From assembly GCA_963728355.1 (NCBI GenBank), contig CAVSJQ010000008.1:114401-178400 (forward strand): a stretch of 64,000 bases of DNA. The letters run 5' to 3'. This document shows, one piece after another, positions 21,519 through 29,305 of the stretch. Position numbers and translations under genes: made by a program. Source of the stretch: Sva-07 sp963728355 (GTDB taxonomy: Bacteria > Actinomycetota > Acidimicrobiia > Acidimicrobiales > Ilumatobacteraceae). The stretch's first letter is position 1, and each line of letters begins with the position of its first letter. The notes beneath the pieces are model-generated. The model was not told the origin of the DNA. It worked only from the letters and a program-made list of their open reading frames with translations, and ran no database searches.

Positions 21519-22250
21519 TCACAGGCGGCGGCGGAGTTCGACGTAGACCTCGTCGCCGGCGAGCGCTCGCAGCGACTCCGCCATCGAGTCGATCACACGA
21601 CCGTCGCCGGAGTACGCCTCGGCACCCTCCGTTCGCTCGGTACAGCACCACGCCATCGTGCGCCCGTGGTCGCCCCAGTCTCGTCGCGTCCAGCGGCGCA
21701 CCGTGGCCCGCTCGGTGTCGGCATCGAGGTCCTGCCAGTCGATGCGCAGCGGGAGCTGCCAACACACCGACGGTTTCCACTCGGTGGGCGACTCGTCGAA
21801 TGCGAGGGCCGCAATGTGCAACGCACAGCCCTCGCCTCCGGCGAACCCGGGCCGGTTGAGGAAGATGCAGGCGCCGTCGATGACGCGTGTGTGCGTTCGC
21901 TCGCGGTCGCCGAAGATGCCGTTCGCGGGGTCGCCCTCGGGGTGGTCGGTCGGATGAGCGTCGTCGGTCGCGACGGCGTGGTACTGGAACTGCTCGGGGG
22001 TGAGCATCGCTGCGTATGCAGCCACGTTCATCGCTTCGGCCTCGCCGGCCGGCCCGTCGCCGAAGTGGGCGCCGAGCGAACAGCAACCCTGGTTCAGTTC
22101 CGACGCCTCCCGCTCGAGGATGCCCTTGCAGCCGCGGCCGAACAGGCAGCTCCAGTTGGACTCCAGGAACTCGCGCTCGAATCGCCAGACGGTGTCCGGC
22201 CGGACGATCTCGACGAACACGTCATCTCCGTCGGTGTGCTGCTCGCTCAT
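21519..22250 (-). CDS. Cysteine-cluster protein of unknown function
   Basis: This is a 243-residue protein with spaced cysteines: 'NWSCLFGRGCKG', 'QGCCSLGAHFGDG', 'GGEGCALHIAAL', 'SVCWQLPL' and 'AWCC'. The pattern resembles the YkgJ/DUF3109 type of putative Fe- or Zn-binding proteins, but I cannot name the family with certainty. The protein is conserved-looking, acidic and soluble, with no signal peptide. ATG 22250 makes an ATGA overlap with the stop of the upstream membrane-anchored gene, so the two are co-translated. Confidence 0.65.
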   Translation of the reverse strand: MSEQHTDGDDVFVEIVRPDTVWRFEREFLESNWSCLFGRGCKGILEREASELNQGCCSLGAHFGDGPAGEAEAMNVAAYAAMLTPEQFQYHAVATDDAHPTDHPEGDPANGIFGDRERTHTRVIDGACIFLNRPGFAGGEGCALHIAALAFDESPTEWKPSVCWQLPLRIDWQDLDADTERATVRRWTRRDWGDHGRTMAWCCTERTEGAEAYSGDGRVIDSMAESLRALAGDEVYVELRRRL

Positions 22251-23719
22251 GACTGCGTGAAGTGTACGGACCTGCCTCGCGGACCCAGATCGACGGGATC
22301 CTGCGTCGGAGCGTCGTCGGGACCGGTGTCGAGCAGGACCAGCCGACCGTCGCGCTCGGTGGCTGCGACCTTGCCGTCGAGCGACAGTGACACGAGCGTG
22401 TCGCCGTCGCGGAAGCGTCGCACGCCGTCACCGCTCAGCAGATCGAACCCGTCCGACCTGGAGACGGCGACGATGCAGCCGGATGCGTCGGCGACGAGCG
22501 GTTCGCCGCTTGCTGCCTCGACCACGACGGAGCCGTCGCTCAGATCGACCACGGCGATGCGGGAGTCGGCGCCGTCGTGGTCGACGGTCGTGAAACACGT
22601 CGATCCGGCCGGTGAACGGCCGTCGACGACGGGGCGTTGGGCGTCGTAGGTTCCCACGACGTCACCGTTTGCGCCGACGATCGCGGTTCCGGTGGCGCCG
22701 GTCACGATCAGCCGGTCGCCGGCCGGCGCGACGATGCCCGACTCGATGGCCCCGATGTCGAGCTGTGCACCGTCGGAGATCGCGCCCTCCGACGGCGACA
22801 TGGTGACCACACCGCCGCCCACGGTGACGAGCACCACTGTCGACTCGTTGATCATCCCGGCGCGCACCGAGGCCGTCCTGCCCGTCGAGAGCGGCTCGCC
22901 GGCGTGGTCGAACACGTTGATGGTGGCGTCACTGCCGACGTTCTGGACGGTGACGACGAGTTCGTCGCCGATGGCAAGGGCGAGGCCCGGAAAGAACGAC
23001 GGCTGGTCGCGATCGAACGAGAACAGCACGCTCTGGAAATTTCCCGAGTCGGTGACGAGCACGTCACGGCCCGACGCCGAAGCGCGTGCGTCGGCGAACT
23101 CGTAGCGGGCACCGACGACCGGTGCGAACGCGTCGGTGTCGATCGTGTCGCCGCTCGGACCGTGGACCAGCAGGCCGCGGCCACCGTCGGTCCGTGGCAC
23201 CACCAAGGTGAGATCGCTTCCGGCAGGCCGCACGACGGACTCCGCGCCCAGATCGAACTCGTTGACATCGTCGCGGCTGACACCGTCGCTCACGTCGATC
23301 ACGGCGACGACGTCGTCGCCGGCCACGACGGCCGTCGAGTCGACGACCGCGGACGCCGTTGGCGTGCGCACACCGGAATCGACGCGCCCCAGTTCCTCGC
23401 CGCGCTCGTCGTCGACGACGACCCGTCCGCTGCGGTCGTCGATCAGCACGACGCGGTTCCACTCGGCGCCGATCGCTCCTGATGTCGACTCCTCCGATCC
23501 GGAGCCGATCAGCCGTCCGATCACGATCGATGCGACGGCGACCGTTGCGACCACCCCTGCGACCACGGCCGCTCGGCGGAACAGGTAGTTGGGACCGCGT
23601 GTGCGTCGACCGGCAGCGTCGGTGCTGCGGTCGTCGTGTGCTGACGGTTCGGAATGCGCCGACGTCCGGTCCGCCTCGCGTCCGTCCCCGTCGTCGTAGA
23701 GCGTGGGTCCGGACGGCAT
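22247..23719 (-). CDS. Membrane-anchored beta-propeller-like protein
   Basis: This is a 490-residue protein: a polar cytoplasmic N-terminus of about 45 residues, one membrane helix 'AAVVAGVVATVAVASIVIG', and a long extracytoplasmic part of repeated short strands such as 'DGRLVLLDTG', 'VAVIDVSDGVS' and 'RIAVVDLSDGSVVV'. The repeats suggest a WD40/PQQ-like beta-propeller, but no blade signature is exact. The function is unknown. ATG 23719 has TACGAT 8 nt upstream; an in-frame ATG at 23752 lies before that box. It is divergent from the zinc-ribbon gene 35 bp away and coupled to the downstream cysteine-cluster gene. Confidence 0.7.
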   Translation of the reverse strand: MPSGPTLYDDGDGREADRTSAHSEPSAHDDRSTDAAGRRTRGPNYLFRRAAVVAGVVATVAVASIVIGRLIGSGSEESTSGAIGAEWNRVVLIDDRSGRVVVDDERGEELGRVDSGVRTPTASAVVDSTAVVAGDDVVAVIDVSDGVSRDDVNEFDLGAESVVRPAGSDLTLVVPRTDGGRGLLVHGPSGDTIDTDAFAPVVGARYEFADARASASGRDVLVTDSGNFQSVLFSFDRDQPSFFPGLALAIGDELVVTVQNVGSDATINVFDHAGEPLSTGRTASVRAGMINESTVVLVTVGGGVVTMSPSEGAISDGAQLDIGAIESGIVAPAGDRLIVTGATGTAIVGANGDVVGTYDAQRPVVDGRSPAGSTCFTTVDHDGADSRIAVVDLSDGSVVVEAASGEPLVADASGCIVAVSRSDGFDLLSGDGVRRFRDGDTLVSLSLDGKVAATERDGRLVLLDTGPDDAPTQDPVDLGPRGRSVHFTQS

Positions 23720-23727
23720 CGATCTGG

Positions 23728-23733
23728 ATCGTA
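23728..23733 (-). promoter_or_regulatory. -10 element (TACGAT) for beta-propeller-like gene
   Basis: Minus-strand TACGAT ends 8 nt before ATG 23719. It forms a back-to-back pair with TAGCGT at 23741-23746, only 7 bp apart. Confidence 0.5.
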
Positions 23734-23740
23734 GGCGCAC

Positions 23741-23746
23741 TAGCGT
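23741..23746 (+). promoter_or_regulatory. -10 element (TAGCGT) for zinc-ribbon gene
   Basis: TAGCGT ends 8 nt before ATG 23755. Together with the minus-strand box at 23728-23733 it makes a very compact divergent promoter. Confidence 0.5.
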
Positions 23747-23754
23747 CGGCACGC

Positions 23755-23934
23755 ATGGAGTTCCGCTGCCCCCGCTGTGCCGGTGACGTCGTCGAGGACT
23801 TCTACGGGCCGTGCGATGGCTGTCGCACTCAGCTGCGTGACCGCTTCCGGGCGGAGGGTCGTGTGGTCGAGGTCGCCGAGTACGAACCCAAGATGAACGT
23901 CACGCCCAATGCGGTGGCCCTGAAAGACGACTGA
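23755..23934 (+). CDS. Small zinc-ribbon protein
   Basis: This is a 59-residue protein with two CxxC knuckles, 'CPRCAG' and 'CDGC', spaced like a zinc ribbon, followed by a charged helix and the tail 'YEPKMNVTPNAVALKDD'. Proteins of this sort are common in Actinobacteria and have no assigned role. ATG 23755 is supported by TAGCGT 8 nt upstream. Confidence 0.75.
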   Translation: MEFRCPRCAGDVVEDFYGPCDGCRTQLRDRFRAEGRVVEVAEYEPKMNVTPNAVALKDD

Positions 23935-23940
23935 TCGGAC

Positions 23941-23992
23941 CGTTTGTGTCGAGTTCTCGGTGGGCCGCACCACCGGAAATCGCACACAAACG
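23941..23992. terminator. Nested inverted repeat between convergent genes
   Basis: Outer arms cgtttgtgt (23941-23949) and acacaaacg (23984-23992) are perfectly complementary, and an inner cggtgg/ccaccg stem lies between them. The element occupies nearly the whole 65-bp space between the zinc-ribbon gene and the converging LLM oxidoreductase gene. A bidirectional terminator is the simplest reading; there is no U-run. Confidence 0.55.
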
Positions 23993-23999
23993 ATGAATT

Positions 24000-25271
24000 T
24001 CAGTCGACGGACGACGGCAGACCGCCGCCGGGACGGAACTCCGACTGCCGCTCCTGTCTCTCCGCCGCCGCTTGCGCGGCCTGTTCCATCGTCGTCTGCA
24101 GCGCCGCCGCTGCCTTCTCGTTGGCGAGGATCTTGCTGACCACCGCTTGCGAGGCGCCGGCCATCAACTCGCTCTGGTGCCGGTTGAGGTACTCCTGAGA
24201 TTCGCGCAACCCGGCGGTGTAGCCGTTGAGTTCCGGGATCACGTAACGGGCGACCAGCTCCCACGACTTCAGCGTCGCCTCGCGGTTCGCCCAGTCGTGG
24301 GCGAACCCGAGCACCACACCGAAGCCGCCCGTGATCTCCTGAAGATGGCGGATCGCCGCCACGAGGTCATCCGGCGTGCCGATCACTCCGGCTCCCGCTC
24401 CGGCCGAACCGTCGCCGACGGTTTGCTCGAGCAGTTCCCATTTGTCGTCGACGTGCGTGGCGTTCGGCCGACCGAGCGTCCAGACGTTGTACTCGTTGTG
24501 CCAGCGTTGGAGCCCGTCGACGGCCTCATTGCGTGCCTGCTCGCGCGACTCGGCGATGTGGAACGCCAACATCACGCGCCAGTTCTTCCGGTCGACGGTC
24601 TGGCCGTGTTCGGCGGCAGCTTCCTCGGCGAAACTCCACTGCGTCGGGAGGGCCTGGATCCCGGCGGTCGAGTTGGACGCGATCGACAACACGCCCATGC
24701 CGTACTTGCCTGCCAGGGTCATCCCCGAGGGCGAGATCGACGAGGCGGTCACCATCGGGAGCTCCTCTTGCAGCGGAAGCAGTTGGAGCCGGGCATCGTT
24801 GAGTGTGAACCACTCGCACTCATAGCTGAACCTGTCGTCGCCGCGCAGCAGGCGCGTGATCACCGACAGCGCTTCGTCCTGACGGTCTCGTTGCACCATC
24901 GGGTCGATCCCGAGCGTGCGGGCATCCGAGGGCAGGGCTCCGGGACCCGACCCGAACATCGCACGACCCCGGCTCATGTGGTCGAGTTGCACGATGCGCT
25001 GGGCGACGTTGAACGGGTGGTGATACGGCAGGCTGGTGACGCCGGTGCCGAGCATGATGTTGTGCGTCCGCTGCGCCGCGCCAGCGAGGAACATCTCGGG
25101 CGAGGCGATCATCTCCCAGCCTGACGAATGGTGCTCACCGCACCAGAACTCGTCGAAGCCGAGACGGTCCAGGTGTTCGGCGAAGTCGATGTCGCGCTGG
25201 AACTGAAGTGTCGGATGCTCACCGGTGGGGTGATGCGGGGCGAGGAACGTTCCGAAGCGCAAGCGGGCCAT
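24000..25271 (-). CDS. Luciferase-like flavin/F420 monooxygenase
   Basis: This is a 423-residue LLM-class oxidoreductase closer to bacterial luciferase and limonene monooxygenase (COG2141). It starts 'MARLRFGTFLAPHHPTGEHP' and shows 'DEFWCGEHHSSGWEMIASPE', 'LGTGVTSLPYHHPFNVAQRI' and 'GRAMFGSGPGALPSDARTLG'. The C-terminal about 50 residues are helical and Gln/Ala/Glu-rich. The substrate is unknown. ATG 25271 has TACCAT 7 nt upstream; the longer upstream frame lies antisense to the GNAT gene. Confidence 0.85.
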   Translation of the reverse strand: MARLRFGTFLAPHHPTGEHPTLQFQRDIDFAEHLDRLGFDEFWCGEHHSSGWEMIASPEMFLAGAAQRTHNIMLGTGVTSLPYHHPFNVAQRIVQLDHMSRGRAMFGSGPGALPSDARTLGIDPMVQRDRQDEALSVITRLLRGDDRFSYECEWFTLNDARLQLLPLQEELPMVTASSISPSGMTLAGKYGMGVLSIASNSTAGIQALPTQWSFAEEAAAEHGQTVDRKNWRVMLAFHIAESREQARNEAVDGLQRWHNEYNVWTLGRPNATHVDDKWELLEQTVGDGSAGAGAGVIGTPDDLVAAIRHLQEITGGFGVVLGFAHDWANREATLKSWELVARYVIPELNGYTAGLRESQEYLNRHQSELMAGASQAVVSKILANEKAAAALQTTMEQAAQAAAERQERQSEFRPGGGLPSSVD

Positions 25272-25278
25272 GCCGGCG

Positions 25279-25284
25279 ATGGTA
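25279..25284 (-). promoter_or_regulatory. -10 element (TACCAT) for luciferase-like gene
   Basis: Minus-strand TACCAT ends 7 nt before ATG 25271, matching the leaderless pattern. Confidence 0.5.
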
Positions 25285-25338
25285 GGGAGCGTGGAAATCG
25301 CCGCTCCCACCGGAGGTCGGGCGTGCAACGATCGCGGC

Positions 25339-26235
25339 GTGAACGCCGTCGAGCTGCGCCCACCCGTCGACGGGGACGTGGAGGCCATCTGCCGTGTTGC
25401 GGATGCGCAGGACATCGGTTGGTGGGGCGCTCCCGACGGGGACATCGGCGACGTCCGCAATGAACTCGAGCGCGTCCGACAGACTGCAGGGTCGCTCGAC
25501 GCCGGCGCCCGCGTGGCGGTGGTGAACGGCACCATTGCCGGGATGGCGACGTTGGTGGGACACGGGCACACCAACGTCGCCGTCGATCCGGCCATCCCCG
25601 AGGCGTCAGCGGTGAGACGGGCGCTACTCGAGTGGCTCGTCGGCGTGGGCGGCGTCGAGATCGACGCTCCGGCACACGATGCCCTACGTCTGGAGGAACT
25701 GGCCGAGCTGGGTCTGCTCCCGCAGCGCTCGAGCTTCGAACTCGAACGCCCCGGTGACGTCTCCGACCTGCCGGAGGCCGATTGGCCCGACGGGTTCGCT
25801 CCCTCGCCGTTCCGACTGGGGACCGACGACCAGGAACTCCACGAGATGATCTACTCGTTCTGGACGGACGTGCCCGGTCACACGCATCGCCCGCTCGACG
25901 AGTGGCGATCGGTGATCCTCGCCGGGTCGTGGTTCCGCCCGGACCTCATCGTCGTGGCTCGCGCCGACAACGGCCGCGGGCCGATCGTCGGAACAGCGCT
26001 CGGCCGGACGTTCACCGGCGACGTCGGGTGGGTGACGCAACTCGGTGTCACCGAATCGGCTCGCGGCATCGGCCTCGGACGGGCGATCCTGGTGGAGTCG
26101 TGCCGCCGGTTGAGTCGCACGCAGCCGAGGATCATCGGTCTCGGTGTCGAGGCCGTGAATGCCAATGCGCTCGGTCTGTATCGCAGTGCCGGATTCGACG
26201 TGGCCCGCGAATGGATCCACTGCGCCCGACGATGA
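25339..26235 (+). CDS. Tandem GNAT acetyltransferase (mycothiol-synthase-like)
   Basis: This is a 298-residue protein with two GNAT halves. The C-terminal one is intact, with 'WVTQLGVTESARGIGLGRAI' and 'GLGVEAVNANALGLYRSAGF'. The N-terminal half is degenerate. The layout is that of MshD mycothiol synthase and its relatives, but the specific motifs of MshD cannot be confirmed by eye, so the acceptor is open. GTG 25339 is used; the frame extends upstream without a credible start. It lies just before tRNA-Ala. Confidence 0.75.
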   Translation: MNAVELRPPVDGDVEAICRVADAQDIGWWGAPDGDIGDVRNELERVRQTAGSLDAGARVAVVNGTIAGMATLVGHGHTNVAVDPAIPEASAVRRALLEWLVGVGGVEIDAPAHDALRLEELAELGLLPQRSSFELERPGDVSDLPEADWPDGFAPSPFRLGTDDQELHEMIYSFWTDVPGHTHRPLDEWRSVILAGSWFRPDLIVVARADNGRGPIVGTALGRTFTGDVGWVTQLGVTESARGIGLGRAILVESCRRLSRTQPRIIGLGVEAVNANALGLYRSAGFDVAREWIHCARR

Positions 26236-26256
26236 CCGCGTCGGGCGCCGTGGCGG

Positions 26257-26262
26257 TATCTT
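26257..26262 (+). promoter_or_regulatory. Possible -10 element (TATCTT) for tRNA-Ala
   Basis: TATCTT lies 30 bp upstream of the tRNA. TGACCG at 26233-26238 could be a -35 with an 18-bp spacer, but it overlaps the end of the GNAT gene. Confidence 0.35.
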
Positions 26263-26292
26263 GGAGCGGTTCCTTGCGGGGAGCATCCCTTC

Positions 26293-26369
26293 GGGGACGT
26301 AGCTCAGTTGGCTAGAGCACCTGCTTTGCAAGCAGGGGGTCGTGGGTTCGATTCCCATCGTCTCCACCA
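26293..26369 (+). tRNA. tRNA-Ala (TGC)
   Basis: This is a complete cloverleaf. The acceptor GGGGACG at 26293-26299 pairs with CGTCTCC at 26359-26365 (one G-T wobble), followed by A and an encoded CCA. The anticodon loop TTTGCAA gives anticodon TGC. It is the last standard chromosomal gene before the eCIS island. Confidence 0.97.
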
Positions 26370-26807
26370 TCATCTACCAGGGGAAATGCCGCTTCGGCGG
26401 GGACTCGTGCGCTAGTGGCCGAGCCACTCGCGTGCCAGTACAGCGTTCGTCGTCGACGTCTGCGCCTGCGATTGGCGCACGAAGTCCCTGGTCAGAGCCA
26501 CGCGTGCAAGCGGTGCTGAGGTGAGCACCTGCCACGAACGCAGGTGGTCATACTGCACTTTCCCGAGCGCGATCGCCGAGCGGGTCGATGTGCTGCTCAT
26601 CGCGGGCATGCCAGCGGCCATCACCGAAAGCTTCACGCCACGCCGAGGCCTTGCTGACGCTCGGACCGTCGGACAGCCGCGAGATTCACCGAGGCTCCAT
26701 CGTCGCTTGCGGATGCCTATTTCAGCTTGAATCCATAGAGCCCTTATGCGTCATGTTGATGGGCTCGGGCACACCTGGTGACCGTCGAGTCCTCGGGCCG
26801 TCCACAG
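26370..26807. other. Gap with no convincing gene between tRNA-Ala and the regulator
   Basis: These 438 bases hold only a weak minus-strand frame (26412-26636, 74 codons, GC at third positions about 80%, no recognised domain and no clear ribosome site). It may be a gene remnant at the edge of the island. I see no transposase or integrase fragment here. Confidence 0.5.
26389..26400 (+). terminator. Short UUCG hairpin after tRNA-Ala
   Basis: CCGC-TTCG-GCGG forms a 4-bp stem with a stable UUCG loop 20 nt after the tRNA. It may help end the transcript; the stem is too short to be sure. Confidence 0.3.
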
Positions 26808-27800
26808 TCAGCTCCCGACGTGGGCGGCGATCAGATCCTGCAGGTCGTGCGACGGCGAGATCCCGAACTCGTCGTCGAGCAGTTCCTCGAACTGGCGGTA
26901 CTGGCGGATGGCCTCGGCGACGTTGTGCTGAGCGAGATGCGCCTCGAGTAAGGCGCGATGCGCCGACTCCCGAAATGGTTCGACGCTCACGGCCGTGAGC
27001 CCGATCTCGATCGCGAGCGTGTGCTCGCCGCGCTCGGTCGCGCACCGGCACGACAGTTCGAGCAGGTACGCGCAGCGCTGACGCACACGCTCGCGCTCGA
27101 ACAACAGCCAGTCCTCGTCCCACAGCGGGAGCAGCTCGGCCCGCGAACGGACGAGCTCGCGGAGCTGCTCCTTGGCACCGGACGACTCGACGTCGTCGAG
27201 GTCGTCGACGTCGACGGTGACGGCCGCGTCGAGCCCCAGCAGGCGGCGATCGCACCGGATCACACCCGCTGCCCGACGCTCGACCTGCCACAGGGCCGAG
27301 CGCAACGCCTCGCTGCCCTTCTCCTCCGGCCGGTCGGGCCACAGCCGGGTCGCCGCAGTCGGTCGTCGCACCGGCGCGCCGTCGAGGGCGAGGTACGCGA
27401 CCAGGCGCTGGGCCTGGGGCGGCAGCGGGATGTTCTGCTCCGATCGGGAGAGCCGGAAGTCGCCCAGAAGTTGAATTGCGTACGGCTCGATCGGACGATC
27501 ATCCGACGCTGCTGAGTTGGGCACGCGCACGCGACGCTCACGCGCGCGATCGGTGCGTTCGCTGTCGACGTGAGCGAGGACGCCGTCGACGAGGGCATCG
27601 TGGTCGTCGTCAGGGCGTGGCGCCACGCCGATGACGTGATCGTCGCCCGGTTGCTCGTCGCCGACGCTAGCGACACCGTCTATGTCCGCATGGGAGTCGA
27701 CGCGATCGCCGACACGCTGCGCGACATCCTGTCGTCGCTGTAGCGGCGTGGCGGCGCCTGTTGGTGGGCTCGCGTCGTTGCGAACGAGGTGCTCCTGCAT
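26808..27800 (-). CDS. SARP/BTAD-type transcriptional regulator of the eCIS locus
   Basis: The conserved part is an OmpR-like winged helix ('IQLLGDFRLSRSEQNIPLPP' through 'SEALRSALWQVERRA') followed by a bacterial transcriptional activation domain of TPR-like helices ('LLPLWDEDWLLFERERVRQR', 'AVSVEPFRESAHRALLEAHL'), the architecture of SARP activators. ATG 27800 has AAGGGG upstream and a TATACT promoter further up, which supports the 330-residue form. However, the first about 90 residues show poor codon bias and are antisense to a coding-like frame, so GTG 27530 or 27524 (about 240 residues) may be the true start. It is divergent from the injection operon and is its likely local regulator (inference from position). 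Confidence 0.75.
   Translation of the reverse strand: MQEHLVRNDASPPTGAATPLQRRQDVAQRVGDRVDSHADIDGVASVGDEQPGDDHVIGVAPRPDDDHDALVDGVLAHVDSERTDRARERRVRVPNSAASDDRPIEPYAIQLLGDFRLSRSEQNIPLPPQAQRLVAYLALDGAPVRRPTAATRLWPDRPEEKGSEALRSALWQVERRAAGVIRCDRRLLGLDAAVTVDVDDLDDVESSGAKEQLRELVRSRAELLPLWDEDWLLFERERVRQRCAYLLELSCRCATERGEHTLAIEIGLTAVSVEPFRESAHRALLEAHLAQHNVAEAIRQYRQFEELLDDEFGISPSHDLQDLIAAHVGS
27570..27743 (+). CDS. Candidate 57-residue small protein antisense to the regulator 5' end
   Basis: GTG 27570 opens 57 codons with G or C at about 93% of third positions and G-rich first positions, the host coding signature. The opposite frame (the regulator N-terminus) has only about 72%. The peptide begins 'VSEDAVDEGIVVVVRAWRHA', continues with a strand-helix pattern and ends 'DTLRDILSSL'. 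No ribosome site or -10 box was found, and no family is recognised. Either it is a real small gene and the regulator starts later, or it is a fossil. Confidence 0.35.
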   Translation: MSEDAVDEGIVVVVRAWRHADDVIVARLLVADASDTVYVRMGVDAIADTLRDILSSL

Positions 27801-27886
27801 GTGCGTTCCCCTTCCAGCCGACTCTCGTCGGTTCCCGATCCGACGATGCAGAGAGTTGCGTGGAGGCATCCGTGATACACCCCGGC

Positions 27887-27925
27887 GCTTCACGCGTGCG
27901 CAAAGTATACCACTTCATGTGAAGC
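27887..27925. promoter_or_regulatory. Divergent promoter/operator between regulator and eCIS operon
   Basis: Perfect 7-bp arms gcttcac (27887-27893) and gtgaagc (27919-27925) flank the palindrome gtatac (27905-27910). On the minus strand 'TGGTATACT' reads as an extended -10 box (TATACT at 27909-27904) that would serve the regulator. The plus-strand TATACC is weaker and could serve the injection operon about 100 nt downstream. The symmetric arms suggest a dimeric regulator site. Confidence 0.5.
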
Positions 27926-28018
27926 CCTCGCCACCGTGGGCGGTTGCGACGGACGGATCGTCGACGCGACGATCCCGCGTCCGACACGCAACGGTGACGC
28001 CACGCATCCGACAACGAG

Positions 28019-28639
28019 GTGACGACGGTCGCGATACGGGAGCCTGCGCAGGCTCTGTCGGGCATGGGGGCCTTCGACGTGATCGCATCCGCTTCCGAGA
28101 CCTTGCGGGCCCGGTTGGCGGCGGGGCTGGCCGTGATCGGCGGGCCCGCACCCGTGGTCCGGCTCGACGATCTCACCGCCGACATCCCCCGCGATCCGCC
28201 GATCGTCACCCTCTTCCTCTACGACATCGCCGAGGAGGCGACGGTGAGGAATCGTCCTCGCCCGACCGACGTCGTCGCCGGCCAGCTCGTGTCTCGGAAG
28301 CCGCCACTCGGGTTGCGGCTGATGTACATGGTCACGGCGTGGGCCGGCGACCGCCCGACCGAGCAGCTCTTGCTCGGTCGGGTCCTGCAGACGTTGCACG
28401 ACGACTCGATCCTGGCGGGGACCGACCTCGCCGGCACCCTCGCCGGCACGTCGGCCGAGCTGCGGGTGTCGCTTGCGCCGCTGACACTCGAGGATCGGGC
28501 GCGGGTCTGGTTCGCGATCAGCAAGCCGTACCGGTTGTCGGTGAACTACGAGTTGCGCGTCACCAACATCGACGCGACGTCGACGGCGACAGCGCCGGCG
28601 ATTACCGAACGCACCGCGCGGATCGGGGTGCCGGCGTGA
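28019..28639 (+). CDS. eCIS cap/tube-terminator protein (Pvc16/Afp16, DUF4255)
   Basis: This is a 206-residue protein with the Pvc16 N-terminal (DUF4255) fold: 'VIASASETLRARLAAGLAVI', 'IVTLFLYDIAEEATVRNRP', 'LGLRLMYMVTAWA', 'GRVLQTLHDDSILAGTDL' and 'LSVNYELRVTNID'. In Afp and PVC particles this protein caps the distal end of the sheath-tube and controls length. It is the first gene of the operon. GTG 28019 is listed; ATG 28064 gives a more usual N-terminus ('MGAFDVIASASETL') and is a fair alternative. The stop overlaps the next start (GTGA). Confidence 0.85.
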   Translation: MTTVAIREPAQALSGMGAFDVIASASETLRARLAAGLAVIGGPAPVVRLDDLTADIPRDPPIVTLFLYDIAEEATVRNRPRPTDVVAGQLVSRKPPLGLRLMYMVTAWAGDRPTEQLLLGRVLQTLHDDSILAGTDLAGTLAGTSAELRVSLAPLTLEDRARVWFAISKPYRLSVNYELRVTNIDATSTATAPAITERTARIGVPA

Positions 28640-29289
28640 TCGCCCGCGACACCCTCGTTGCCGAGCCGTCGCTCGCGCTCAGCCCGATCCGGCTGCGTCC
28701 GCGCGACACCTTCCTGCAGGGCCCGCCCCAGGGACCGGTGACCGTCACCGTCGATCGGATCGACGGTCCTCGTCCCACCCGACTCCGCCCGCGCTGGCAT
28801 CTCACCGCGGCGGGAGAACTGGGCTTCGCCGGGCTGGGCCACAGCTCGCAGTCCGGTCGGCCCATGCGCCTCCGCATTGCGGTCGCCGCGCCCGGCCTCC
28901 TGCTCGACGTCGGTGGCGAGAGCGCGATCGAGCTCGACCTCGTCACCTGGAACGCCGACGAACCACCCGCGGCCGTGATCGAACGCGACCTCGAGTTCCA
29001 TCCCGGTCCCGACTATCGGTTCGGTGCCGGTGTGCCGCTCGTGTCCGGGGTCGTGGTCGACCCTGCCGGCACGCCGGCCGCGCTCGCGAGCGTGTCCAAC
29101 CGAACGGTCGTGCGCGGCGTGCCACGCATCGAAGCGGTGCGGACCGACCGCGACGGTCGCTTCCGGCTGCCGCTGCGTTGGTCGACCGGCGCCACCACGA
29201 TCCGCTCCGCGCACCCGTCGGGGGCCGGCGCCGTCGTTATCGACGTCCCCGCCGATCTCGCGTCCACCATCCGAGTCGATCTCACCTGA
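28636..29289 (+). CDS. eCIS-associated protein with carboxypeptidase-regulatory-like domain
   Basis: This is a 217-residue protein. The first 130 residues are beta-rich with no recognised family. The C-terminal 85 residues ('LVSGVVVDPAGTPAALASVS', 'RTDRDGRFRLPL', 'GAGAVVIDVPADLASTIRVD') form an Ig-like carboxypeptidase-regulatory or CarboxypepD_reg-like domain. Genes of this make-up accompany Pvc16 in actinobacterial injection clusters; a structural role near the cap or as a decoration is inferred. It starts at GTG 28636, overlapping the Pvc16 stop by 4 nt. Confidence 0.65.
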   Translation: MIARDTLVAEPSLALSPIRLRPRDTFLQGPPQGPVTVTVDRIDGPRPTRLRPRWHLTAAGELGFAGLGHSSQSGRPMRLRIAVAAPGLLLDVGGESAIELDLVTWNADEPPAAVIERDLEFHPGPDYRFGAGVPLVSGVVVDPAGTPAALASVSNRTVVRGVPRIEAVRTDRDGRFRLPLRWSTGATTIRSAHPSGAGAVVIDVPADLASTIRVDLT

Positions 29290-29305
29290 GCAAGGAGACA
29301 AGCCC

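Noticed and set aside
26412..26636. Minus-strand 74-codon frame after tRNA-Ala as a gene
   Set aside because: No ribosome site, no family, moderate codon bias; kept only as a possible remnant within the gap entry.
27682..28635. N-terminal extension of the carboxypeptidase-regulatory-like gene back to 27682
   Set aside because: The extension runs through the Pvc16 gene in another frame; GTG 28636 with a GTGA overlap is the natural start.
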